Shown here in pieces: positions 40,665 through 48,931 of a stretch of DNA of 64,000 bases. Made by a program: the position numbers and the translations under genes. Location of the stretch: positions 28,384 to 92,383 of the forward strand of contig CAZOFT010000005.1 in the NCBI GenBank assembly GCA_964579395.1, in the 5' to 3' direction. Origin of the DNA: JACOTV01 sp964579395 (GTDB lineage: Bacteria > Patescibacteriota > Microgenomatia > UBA1406 > GWC2-37-13). A model generated the notes under the pieces. It ran no database searches. It was not told the DNA's origin and saw only the letters and a program-made list of their open reading frames with translations. The first letter of the stretch is position 1. Every line of letters begins with the position of its first letter.

Positions 40665-42022
40665 AACCGGGAGCATCGCTATTGGAGCTTCTGGCAGGGG
40701 TTTCTGCCAAAGAGTATTCGCATCAGGAGCTGCATGAGTATTTCGTCAAGCGCATCGCGGCATACGATCCCTCTATCAACAGCTACGTATCTTCCTCTGA
40801 CTTTGTAAAAGGCTTTCCTATCGCAGTAAAAGACAACTTCTGTACCCGAGGTATCGCTACAACTGCGTCGTCAAATGTGCTTCGTGATTTTGTGCCGCCA
40901 TATGACGCCACGGTGGTCTCACGACTCTATGGTGCCGGATTCGGCGTATTGGGAAAAACCAACATGGACGCCTGGGCGCATGGCTCATCGACTGAAACAT
41001 CTGACTTTGGAGTCACCAAAAATCCGACCGATACCACTCGCGTGTCAGGAGGCTCATCAGGCGGATCTGCTGCAGCTATGGCGGCCTATTTGGCTCCTGC
41101 AGCAATCGGTTCAGAGACAGCCGGGTCAATCAGACAACCGGCCGCCTGGTGCGGTGTCGTCGGACTCAAACCCACCTACGGACGAGTATCACGCTATGGA
41201 GTGATCGCTATGGGCTCATCCTGGGATTGTCCGGGACCTATTACAACAACCGTCAAAGACGCAGCCTATTTGCTCGATGTGCTGGCAGGACACGACCCAT
41301 ATGATGCAACCACGAGCGCCAGTGCAGCGGATAACTATGAGCAGCAGATTACAGCAGGCTCGCCGCTCACCATCGGCGTTGCAGAAAGCTACTTTGAAAA
41401 TCTCGACGCTGCATACGCCGCCCCGATTCGGGAGGCAATAGCGCAGCTTGAGAAAATGGGACACACCGTCAAGCCGGTGAAGCTCCTGTCGCCTGATTAT
41501 GCAATCTCTGTCTATACCATCTTGCAGCGAGCAGAAGTATCATCCAATCTGGGTCGCTATGATGGGGTGCGCTATGGGGCTGATCGAAGCGCTATGGGGG
41601 TAGAAGCCAAACGCCGCATCATGCTGGGTACCTACACGCTGTCTCATGGCTACTACGATGCGTATTACAAAAAAGCAGAGAAGGCCAGGCAGCTTATTAT
41701 TGCCGACTTTGAACGGGCGTTTACTGAGTGTGATGTGATTGTTGCACCGACCACGCCGTGTGTGGCAACCGCCATCGGCGACATGGAGAAATATCCGTTT
41801 TTTGGGGAACTGATGGATCAGATGAATGAGCCCGCAGCAGCAGCGGGAATCCCGGCAATCAACGTACCGGTCGGCCTACACGAAGGACTGCCGGTCGGCA
41901 TGCAGATGATGGGGCCGCGCCTGGCTGAGCTTCGCCTGCTCCAGGTGGCACACGCTTTTGAGATGGAAACCAACTTTTACAATGTACGCGAACATGTACG
42001 CGCCAACTATCCGCAATTATGA
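40661..42022 (+). CDS. gatA: Asp-tRNA(Asn)/Glu-tRNA(Gln) amidotransferase subunit A
   Basis: GatA is the amidase-signature glutaminase subunit. The Ser-cisSer-Lys triad is readable: Lys57 in AVKDNFCTRG, cis-Ser132 in SGGSSGGSAAA and the nucleophile Ser156 in SETAGSIRQPAAWCG. Length 453, slightly short of the usual 480. It overlaps gatC and gatB by 4 bases, a tightly coupled gatCAB operon. Confidence 0.96.
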   Translation: MKPGASLLELLAGVSAKEYSHQELHEYFVKRIAAYDPSINSYVSSSDFVKGFPIAVKDNFCTRGIATTASSNVLRDFVPPYDATVVSRLYGAGFGVLGKTNMDAWAHGSSTETSDFGVTKNPTDTTRVSGGSSGGSAAAMAAYLAPAAIGSETAGSIRQPAAWCGVVGLKPTYGRVSRYGVIAMGSSWDCPGPITTTVKDAAYLLDVLAGHDPYDATTSASAADNYEQQITAGSPLTIGVAESYFENLDAAYAAPIREAIAQLEKMGHTVKPVKLLSPDYAISVYTILQRAEVSSNLGRYDGVRYGADRSAMGVEAKRRIMLGTYTLSHGYYDAYYKKAEKARQLIIADFERAFTECDVIVAPTTPCVATAIGDMEKYPFFGELMDQMNEPAAAAGIPAINVPVGLHEGLPVGMQMMGPRLAELRLLQVAHAFEMETNFYNVREHVRANYPQL

Positions 42023-43344
42023 ACGATTATCGACCACTTATCGGGCTTGAGATCCATGTGGAATTATCTACACGATCGAAAATGTTTTGTCAGTGTGATG
42101 CTGACTGGTTTGGGAAAGCGCCAAACACCAATGTGTGTCCTGTCTGCCTTGGTCTGCCCGGCGCACTCCCCGTGCCGAATCAGAAAGCTATCGAGTGGAT
42201 AATTAAGATCGGACGTGCGCTCAACTGCACAATCGCCTCAGTCAGCAAGTTTGACCGCAAGCACTACTTTTATCCTGACTTACCCAAAGGCTATCAGATC
42301 AGCCAGTATGATGAGCCGTTTTGTGAACATGGCTTCATAGAGATTCGTGTGCCAGATGAGAAGGGTGCTCTGGTCTCAAAACAGTTTCGCATTCGTCGGG
42401 TACACATGGAAGAGGATACCGGAAAACTGATGCACCACGATGCTGAAAGCCGCGTGGACTTCAACCGAAGCGGCGTACCGCTTGTGGAGATCGTCACCGA
42501 AGCAGACTTTGAGCGTTCTGAAGATGTAAAGCGCTTTTTGGAAGAGCTTCATACCATTATTCGCCACCTGGAAGTGTCAGACGCCAATATGGAGCAAGGG
42601 TCGATGCGTCTGGAGCCCAATATTTCTGTGCGAAAACCGGGTGAGGATGGATTTCCTCCGTATAAAGTAGAGGTGAAAAACATCAACTCATTTTCATTTG
42701 TAAAAAAGGCAATTGACTATGAAGTGGTGCGCCAGACGGAACTACTGGAAAAAGGAGAGATTCCGCAGCAGGAAACACGCGGCTATCATGAGCCAACCGG
42801 CACCACCAAATCCCAGCGTGTCAAAGAAGAAGCGGCTGATTATCGCTACTTCCCTGAGCCTGATATTCCGCCATTTGTGTTGGTGCAGTCATTTATTGAT
42901 ACGATCACGGTGCCCGAGCTTCCCGAAGCGCGCGCCCGCCGGTATGAGATAGATTTTGGCATAAAGGCACAGGATGCGTTTTTGCTGACGCGTGACCGCG
43001 AAGGCGCAGAGTATTTTGAACGGGTGTGTGAGCTTGCTGCAGATCCGCTTACTCCGCAACAGATTGCCAACTACATAGCGAATAAAAAAATTACGACCGA
43101 TCGACCACCTTCAGACTTTGTCAAAAAAGCCGCAGAGCTGGCTGCTCCGAAAGAAACCGACATGGGAGCACTCGCAACAGCGGTTGAAAGTATCATTGCT
43201 GCAAATGAAAAAGCGGTTGAAGACTATCGCGCAGGTAAAGAGGCATCTATCATGTTTTTGGTGGGGCAAGTCATGCGTGAGATGAAAGGAAAGGCCGACG
43301 CAGCAGCGGTCAAACAGGCACTTCTGGATGCACTTACCTCGTGA
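42019..43344 (+). CDS. gatB: Asp-tRNA(Asn)/Glu-tRNA(Gln) amidotransferase subunit B
   Basis: GatB phosphorylates and amidates the misacylated aminoacyl-tRNA. It opens with YRPLIGLEIHVELST; the zinc site is CQCD plus CPVC near residues 24-46; HMEEDTGKL and DFNRSGVPLVEIVTEAD are family blocks. The C-terminal YqeY-like tRNA-binding domain is present. Length 441 against about 475. Confidence 0.96.
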   Translation: MNDYRPLIGLEIHVELSTRSKMFCQCDADWFGKAPNTNVCPVCLGLPGALPVPNQKAIEWIIKIGRALNCTIASVSKFDRKHYFYPDLPKGYQISQYDEPFCEHGFIEIRVPDEKGALVSKQFRIRRVHMEEDTGKLMHHDAESRVDFNRSGVPLVEIVTEADFERSEDVKRFLEELHTIIRHLEVSDANMEQGSMRLEPNISVRKPGEDGFPPYKVEVKNINSFSFVKKAIDYEVVRQTELLEKGEIPQQETRGYHEPTGTTKSQRVKEEAADYRYFPEPDIPPFVLVQSFIDTITVPELPEARARRYEIDFGIKAQDAFLLTRDREGAEYFERVCELAADPLTPQQIANYIANKKITTDRPPSDFVKKAAELAAPKETDMGALATAVESIIAANEKAVEDYRAGKEASIMFLVGQVMREMKGKADAAAVKQALLDALTS

Positions 43345-43377
43345 CGCGTACGCACCCCATTCGCGGCGAAAATCCTG

Positions 43378-43383
43378 TATGAT
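43378..43383 (+). promoter_or_regulatory. -10-like TATGAT of dnaE
   Basis: Predicted start 43390, nine bases before the dnaE ATG at 43399. Confidence 0.35.
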
Positions 43384-43398
43384 GTTGTACGTAATCGT

Positions 43399-46300
43399 AT
43401 GAGCTTTGTACACCTTCATGTCCACACCGAATACTCGCTTCTGGATGGTATGGCTCGCATCACCGACACTGTTAAAAAAGCACACGAGATGGGGATGCCG
43501 GCAATCGCCATCACCGACCATGGAGCCCTCTACGGTGCCTTTAAATTCTTTGTTCAGGCGGAAAAAGCAGGCATAAAGCCCATTATCGGTGTCGAAGCCT
43601 ACAAGGCTCGACGCACCCGCTTTGATAAAGATTTACCGGAAGATCGTGAACACACGCACTTGGTGCTGTTGGCCAAAGACCTCACTGGCTATAAAAATCT
43701 TATGCGCATGGTGACTGACTCAAATCTTGAGGGCTTTCACTACAAGCCACGCATCGATTTTGAACTTCTTGAAAAGTATCACGAAGGTCTGGTGGTTTTA
43801 TCCGGATGTCTGCGTGGGGAGATTCCGACACTGCTTCTTCAAGGCCAACACACCAAAGCGGAGGAGTTGCTCAAGCGATATGTGAAGATATTCGGTGACG
43901 ACTTTTACCTCGAGATTCAACGGCACCCAGATATGCCCGAACAGGATCAGGTCAACACAGAGCTCATTAAATTGTCACGTAAGCACGGTGTGCCGCTTGT
44001 GGCTACCAATGATGTGCATTATCTCACCAAAGATGATGCGTATGCACAGGAAGTCATGCTCTGTATTCAAACCCAGCATAACATGCATGAACCGCGACGC
44101 CCCTTAAGCATGATTGATGTGCCGGACTACTACCTCAAGTCACCGGAGGAGATGAAGGAGCTGTATGCTGACTTGCCTGAGGCAATTGAAAATACTCTGA
44201 AGATTGCTGAAAAATGCAATGTCCATATTCCTCATGGTGAAATGATTTTGCCGAAATACCCCATCCCCACAGACCAAACCCCCGAAGAATATCTGCGCGA
44301 TTTAACCTATGCCAATAAAAAGCGTGTGAAAGGGTTTTCTGATGAAGAAATCTGCAAGCGCATCGACTATGAGCTTGATATCATCAATCAAAAAGGGTAC
44401 GCGAACTATTTCCTGTTTACGGCAGACTTTGTGGTTTGGTCAAAGGAAAACGGCATTGCAGTCGGGCCTGGGCGCGGATCAGCTGCAGGGTCAATTGTGT
44501 CCTATTGTCTTCGCATCACTGATGTAAATCCGCTTGAGTATGATTTGCCGTTTGAGCGCTTCCTCAATCCGGGTCGTCCCTCACCGCCAGATATTGATAT
44601 TGATTTTGCCGATCGCCGCCGCGATGAGGTGTTGCAGTATGTACGCAACAAATACGGTGAGGATAAAGTGGCACAGATTATCACCTTCGGAACCATGGAG
44701 TCGCGCATGGCGGTGCGTGACGTGGGGCGCGCGTTGGGTATGTCGTATTCACAAGTTGACCGTATTGCCAAAATGATTCCGCCACCACAGCAGGGTTTTC
44801 ATATGAAGCTCAAGGAGGCGATTGAGCAAACAGATATTTTGCGCCAGGCCTATCAGAATGAGCCGGAGACCAAGCAAGTGTTGGACATTGCCCAGCGCGT
44901 GGAAAGCTTACCGCGCCATTCATCGGTACATGCTGCGGGCGTTATTATCTCAGACGAGCCGCTTACTGAGTATGTGCCGCTGCAGCGCGATACCAAAGAA
45001 GGCCGCATCACTACCCAGTACGACATGTATAGTCTGGACCTCAACGCCGTATCGGAAAACAAGGCGGTGGGTCTGTTGAAGATGGACTTTTTGGGTCTGC
45101 GCAATCTTTCGACACTGGAGGACGCGCTGAACTTTGTGAAAAAAACCAAAGGGAAGACAATCGATATTCACGAGGTGCCGCTTGATGATAAGACCACCTA
45201 TGAGCTCATTGGCCGCGGTGAAACTATCGGGGTGTTTCAGCTGGAGTCCGGCGGTATGCGGCGTCTGGCCAAAGACCTCAAGCCGGACAAGATTACTGAT
45301 ATCACCGCCATGGTCGCGCTGTTTCGCCCGGGCCCGATGGGTCTTATCCCGGCGTTTATCGAAGGAAAAAACAATCCTGCCAAAGTGCGCTATCCGCACA
45401 AAGACCTCAAGCCGGTTCTCGGCGAAACCTACGGCATTCTGGTCTACCAGGAGCAGGTAATGAATATTGCTGTGGCTCTTGGCGGCTTTACCATGGTTGA
45501 CGCGGACTTGCTTCGCATGGCGGTCGGTAAAAAGAAAAAGGCCCTCATGGAGAAAAGCAAAGCACAGTTTATAGACGGCTGTGAGAAAAATGGGTACACA
45601 CGCAAACTTGCTGAGCAGATTTTCGGCTTTATTGAAAAATTTGCCGCATACGGATTCAACAAATCGCATGCCGCAGCCTACGCACTGATCGCGTACTGGA
45701 CTGCGTACATGAAAGCCAATTACCCCGTTGAGTATATGGCAGCACTTCTTACCGCGGAGCTTCAGGGTGTTGCCGGTCCGATGCGCGAAGAAAAAATGGC
45801 GCAAGCTCTGGAGGAATGTAAACGCATGGAGATCACCGTTCGCTCACCGAATGTAAATAAATCTGAGCACAACTTCTCGATCGAAGAAGGGGAGATTCGC
45901 TTCGGATTGTCTGCCTTAAAAAACGTGGGAGACTCCGCGATCGAGTCTATTGTGGAGGCACGTAATGAAGGGGGAGACTATATCGGCTTTCGTGATTTTC
46001 TCACCCGCGTTGATCTGCGCCGCGTGAATAAGCGCACGGTGGAGAGTTTGATTAAGTCCGGTGCGTTTGATCAGTTCGGCACCCGCGCAACCTACATGGC
46101 GGTGTATCCACAGCTGGTCAAAGAGATCGCCGATGCAAAAGCCGAGCAGGACAAAGGGCAGTTTGGGCTCTTTTTAGATGAGGCAGCGGCCGATCAAAAA
46201 CAGCCGGACAACTTTACGCAGCTTGTTGAGTTTAGTGATGATGATATTATGGCGCAGGAGAAGGAAGTTATCGGCTTTCTCATCAATCGCAATCCCTTGT

Positions 46301-46620
46301 TGAAATTTCACGATATTATCGCTAAAAAAGCTACCAAAAAAATAGGTGATATTGTGAAAGAGGATGTAGAAAAGACAGTCATCCTAGTCGGTGTCATCAG
46401 TAATAAAAAAATCATTAAGACCAAAAAAGACGGCAGCGAAATGGCATTTTTGAATGTATCCGACGAAACAGGTTCAGTCGAAGTGGTGGTCTTTCCTAAA
46501 GCCTATAAGTCTTATGCAAAACGTATTGAACTCAACCAGGTGATTATCCTCAAAGGCAAAGTCAATGAACGAGATGATCAACTGACCATCATCATGGACG
46601 TGATGAAACCGCTTTCCTGA
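43399..46620 (+). CDS. dnaE: DNA polymerase III subunit alpha
   Basis: DnaE is the replicative polymerase. Domains in order: PHP (residues about 1-280, FVHLHVHTEYSLLDG), palm and fingers with PGRGSAAGS and the catalytic aspartates in PPDIDIDFADRRRDE (about 395-409), the FNKSHAAAYALIAYWTAYMK block, the helix-hairpin-helix region, and a C-terminal OB-fold (about 985-1060). Length 1073, normal for DnaE1 without extra insertions. The PHP metal residues appear intact, so it may retain 3'-5' exonuclease activity. Confidence 0.96.
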   Translation: MSFVHLHVHTEYSLLDGMARITDTVKKAHEMGMPAIAITDHGALYGAFKFFVQAEKAGIKPIIGVEAYKARRTRFDKDLPEDREHTHLVLLAKDLTGYKNLMRMVTDSNLEGFHYKPRIDFELLEKYHEGLVVLSGCLRGEIPTLLLQGQHTKAEELLKRYVKIFGDDFYLEIQRHPDMPEQDQVNTELIKLSRKHGVPLVATNDVHYLTKDDAYAQEVMLCIQTQHNMHEPRRPLSMIDVPDYYLKSPEEMKELYADLPEAIENTLKIAEKCNVHIPHGEMILPKYPIPTDQTPEEYLRDLTYANKKRVKGFSDEEICKRIDYELDIINQKGYANYFLFTADFVVWSKENGIAVGPGRGSAAGSIVSYCLRITDVNPLEYDLPFERFLNPGRPSPPDIDIDFADRRRDEVLQYVRNKYGEDKVAQIITFGTMESRMAVRDVGRALGMSYSQVDRIAKMIPPPQQGFHMKLKEAIEQTDILRQAYQNEPETKQVLDIAQRVESLPRHSSVHAAGVIISDEPLTEYVPLQRDTKEGRITTQYDMYSLDLNAVSENKAVGLLKMDFLGLRNLSTLEDALNFVKKTKGKTIDIHEVPLDDKTTYELIGRGETIGVFQLESGGMRRLAKDLKPDKITDITAMVALFRPGPMGLIPAFIEGKNNPAKVRYPHKDLKPVLGETYGILVYQEQVMNIAVALGGFTMVDADLLRMAVGKKKKALMEKSKAQFIDGCEKNGYTRKLAEQIFGFIEKFAAYGFNKSHAAAYALIAYWTAYMKANYPVEYMAALLTAELQGVAGPMREEKMAQALEECKRMEITVRSPNVNKSEHNFSIEEGEIRFGLSALKNVGDSAIESIVEARNEGGDYIGFRDFLTRVDLRRVNKRTVESLIKSGAFDQFGTRATYMAVYPQLVKEIADAKAEQDKGQFGLFLDEAAADQKQPDNFTQLVEFSDDDIMAQEKEVIGFLINRNPLLKFHDIIAKKATKKIGDIVKEDVEKTVILVGVISNKKIIKTKKDGSEMAFLNVSDETGSVEVVVFPKAYKSYAKRIELNQVIILKGKVNERDDQLTIIMDVMKPLS

Positions 46621-46678
46621 CGGGCTTTCTACACGCACGACGGCAAACTGCCGCATAGTAACAAACGTACTCAAAGAG

Positions 46679-46684
46679 TATACT
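46679..46684 (+). promoter_or_regulatory. -10 box (TATACT) of the ATP synthase operon
   Basis: Predicted start 46691, two bases before the atpI ATG. No good -35 is seen. Confidence 0.5.
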
Positions 46685-46692
46685 ACACCTGT

Positions 46693-46971
46693 ATGGCAGA
46701 ATACGGCTTTGATCGTGATTTTAATCTGCGGTCTCAAAAGCCAGGCGATTTGGTAAAACGAAGCATTGCTGCCACTACAAAACCATTACCCAGTATTGAC
46801 GGATTCTATTTGGCAATACCGATTCTCTTGGGACTTGCAGTAGGCTTGGGAGTTGACCGATTATTTGGCACAACTCCATGGGGACTACTGCTATTTCTTG
46901 TTGCAGGAACGGTGAGTTCATTTTATAATGTGTTCGTACTGATTCGTTCGACACGTAACACGGCCACATGA
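46693..46971 (+). CDS. atpI: AtpI-like small membrane protein
   Basis: A 92-residue protein with two membrane helices (about 38-55 and 62-82) and a PILLGLAVGLGVDRLFGTTPWGLLLFLVAG segment matching the AtpI/ATPase gene 1 family, which helps assemble the c ring or import Mg2+. It is first in the ATP synthase operon and overlaps atpB by 4 bases. Confidence 0.8.
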   Translation: MAEYGFDRDFNLRSQKPGDLVKRSIAATTKPLPSIDGFYLAIPILLGLAVGLGVDRLFGTTPWGLLLFLVAGTVSSFYNVFVLIRSTRNTAT

Positions 46972-47789
46972 CCACACAGACAGACCAACACATGCCTGAA
47001 CAGGAAACTTCCCAGCACAATAGCGCTGACGGAGCTACACAACAAGCGACTGAAGCACACGCAGAAGTCCATACCGGCCCCCACATCAGCATCAAGCCTG
47101 ATATTGTTGCGCACATCGGTTCATTTCCCATCACCAATTCACTGCTTCTTTCGGTATTTGTATTTGCAGTATTTGGTGCGTTGGTTGCCGGCTATAACAG
47201 CGAGCTCAAAAAAAAGAAAAAAAGCAGTTTCTTTTACACGATTCACGGCTTCGTTCGCGGCATTCATTCTTTTTTTGAATCTGCACTTGGTGATCGCACT
47301 GATTACTTTTTCCCGCTTGTCGGAGCGTTTTTCTTTTATATCCTCCTGAACAACTGGTCAGGGCTATTGCCGGGCGTCGGAAGCATTTTGTACCACAATG
47401 CACCGCTGCTTCGTGCAAATACCGCAGATCTAAACACCACCGTTGCCTTGGCAATCATCACCATGGTCTATGTGCAGTATGTCGGCATCAAGATCGTAGG
47501 AGCCAAGTCACATATCGGAAAATTTGTAAACTTTGCGAGCCCGATCGCTTTTTTTGTCGGTATTTTGGAAATCATTTCCGAATTCTCTCGTATTCTTTCA
47601 TTTGCGTTTCGTTTGTTTGGAAACATCTTTGCCGGAGAAGTGCTCTTGGCAGTGGTTGCGTTTTTGATCCCATACGGAGCATCATTCCCGTTTTTGCTGT
47701 TGGAAACGTTTGTAGGCCTTATCCAGGCGCTTGTCTTTGCCATGCTTTCTGCCGTATTGTTTCGATTGGCAGTAAGCGAGCATCATTAA
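46968..47789 (+). CDS. atpB: ATP synthase F0 subunit a
   Basis: Subunit a forms the proton half-channels. After a hydrophilic, Gln/Thr/His-rich N-terminus of about 50 residues, there are five to six helices; the essential arginine is in LSFAFRLFGNIFAGEVLL. The final LETFVGLIQALVFAMLSAVLF is the conserved last helix. Length 273. It overlaps atpI by 4 bases. Confidence 0.95.
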   Translation: MTTQTDQHMPEQETSQHNSADGATQQATEAHAEVHTGPHISIKPDIVAHIGSFPITNSLLLSVFVFAVFGALVAGYNSELKKKKKSSFFYTIHGFVRGIHSFFESALGDRTDYFFPLVGAFFFYILLNNWSGLLPGVGSILYHNAPLLRANTADLNTTVALAIITMVYVQYVGIKIVGAKSHIGKFVNFASPIAFFVGILEIISEFSRILSFAFRLFGNIFAGEVLLAVVAFLIPYGASFPFLLLETFVGLIQALVFAMLSAVLFRLAVSEHH

Positions 47790-47824
47790 TAGTGCAGTAG
47801 AGTAATACGACGTATTTATATAAA

Positions 47825-47834
47825 AAGGAGGTGA
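47825..47834 (+). promoter_or_regulatory. Unusually strong Shine-Dalgarno of atpE
   Basis: AAGGAGGTGA complements the 3' end of 16S rRNA over ten bases, 11 bases upstream of the atpE ATG. It is by far the best ribosome binding site in the window, fitting the need for about ten c subunits per complex. Confidence 0.7.
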
Positions 47835-47845
47835 ACCAATAGACT

Positions 47846-48073
47846 ATGACATTAGATGTAGCACGACTTATCGGAGCAGCAATCGCAATCGGACTTGGTG
47901 TCCTTGGCCCGGGTATCGGTATCGGTATCATCGGAGGAAAAGCGGTAGAAGCACTCGGTAGAAACCCAGAAGCGGAATCATCAATCCGCTCAACAATGAT
48001 TCTTGCCATCGCCCTTGCAGAAGGTTTGGCAATTTTCGCGCTTGTTATTGCGCTTATTATTAAATTCGTCTAA
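47846..48073 (+). CDS. atpE: ATP synthase F0 subunit c
   Basis: A 75-residue two-helix protein forming the rotor ring. The first helix is glycine-rich (GLGVLGPGIGIGIIGGKAVEALGRNPEAE) and the ion-binding carboxylate is Glu59 in ALAEGLAIFA. The Na+-type residues (Gln in helix 1, Ser/Thr after the Glu) are absent, so it is probably proton-driven. A strong Shine-Dalgarno precedes it. Confidence 0.96.
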   Translation: MTLDVARLIGAAIAIGLGVLGPGIGIGIIGGKAVEALGRNPEAESSIRSTMILAIALAEGLAIFALVIALIIKFV

Positions 48074-48159
48074 AACGCATCGCACGATCCTGAGTAAAGC
48101 AATTGCTTTTACAAAGGAAAGAAAAGAGTGTGCGATGCGTCAAGGCGTACCTATTATTT

Positions 48160-48669
48160 ATGGAAAATCTTGGAATAGATACAAAACTCATCATCGCTCA
48201 AGGCATTAACTTTGCCCTCTTTTTCTTTGTGTTTAAGAAATTTTTAGCAAAGCCCTTCTCCAACTATGTAAAGCAGGAGAAGAAAAAAGATGACGAGCGT
48301 GAACGACTCCTTGCCGAAACGGTAAAGCGCGAGGAGGCTCTCGATAAACAAGAGGGTGAAATGAAAGAAAAAGTGAAAAAAGAGTCTCATGTATTGTTGA
48401 ATGAGGCAAAACAGCAGGCAGCGGAAGCCCGTCAGGAACTGATAGACGAAGCCACTGCCGAAGCCACACGCATTCGCGAAGGGGCTCACATGCAGGTTGC
48501 TGCCGAGCGTGAGCAACTCGAAAAAGATGCAAAAGAAAAAATTGTCCAGATGAGTTTTGTCATCGTGGAAAAAGCACTGTCGGATGTACTTACAGCCGAT
48601 ATGAAGAAAAAAGTTACGGAGGCCATCCTTAAAAATGCTCCGCAACAAGTAACGTTATATGAAAATTAA
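48160..48669 (+). CDS. atpF: ATP synthase F0 subunit b
   Basis: The peripheral stalk subunit: one N-terminal membrane helix (about 9-28, INFALFFFVFKKFL) followed by a long charged coiled coil to about residue 150. Length 169 is standard. The start at 48160 is chosen by the position of the membrane helix; the frame is open upstream. It overlaps atpH by 11 bases. Confidence 0.92.
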   Translation: MENLGIDTKLIIAQGINFALFFFVFKKFLAKPFSNYVKQEKKKDDERERLLAETVKREEALDKQEGEMKEKVKKESHVLLNEAKQQAAEARQELIDEATAEATRIREGAHMQVAAEREQLEKDAKEKIVQMSFVIVEKALSDVLTADMKKKVTEAILKNAPQQVTLYEN

Positions 48670-48931
48670 TCCAAGACTCAAAGCGGATCTGAAAAAAATA
48701 GCCCTCGCCAAAATGCGAGAAGCTGAGGAAGTGGTGACGATCACCTCCGCTTGTGAGCTTACACAACCCATGCTCAAGCAAATTACCACCATGGTTCCGC
48801 AAATCGCGGAGGCCGACATTAAGGTGATTGTCGATGAAAGCTTGTTGGGTGGGTTTGTGATTCGTCGTGGAAGCAAAATGATCGATATGTCTCTTCGATC
48901 GCAATTACATACATTAGCAGCAAAACTATGA
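48659..48931 (+). CDS. atpH: ATP synthase F1 subunit delta, C-terminal domain only
   Basis: Delta normally has about 175-180 residues: an N-terminal six-helix domain that binds the alpha subunits and a C-terminal domain that binds subunit b. Here only 90 residues are encoded, ending in the typical ESLLGGFVIRRGSKMIDMSLRSQL block, so the N-terminal domain is missing. No lost N-terminal coding is seen, since the region upstream is atpF in another frame. The protein lies correctly between atpF and atpA and overlaps both (11 and 4 bases). Confidence 0.88.
   Translation: MKINPRLKADLKKIALAKMREAEEVVTITSACELTQPMLKQITTMVPQIAEADIKVIVDESLLGGFVIRRGSKMIDMSLRSQLHTLAAKL

Noticed and set aside
44950..45804. 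A 284-codon minus-strand frame inside dnaE
   Set aside because: Antisense shadow of the polymerase palm region; no domain and no promoter.
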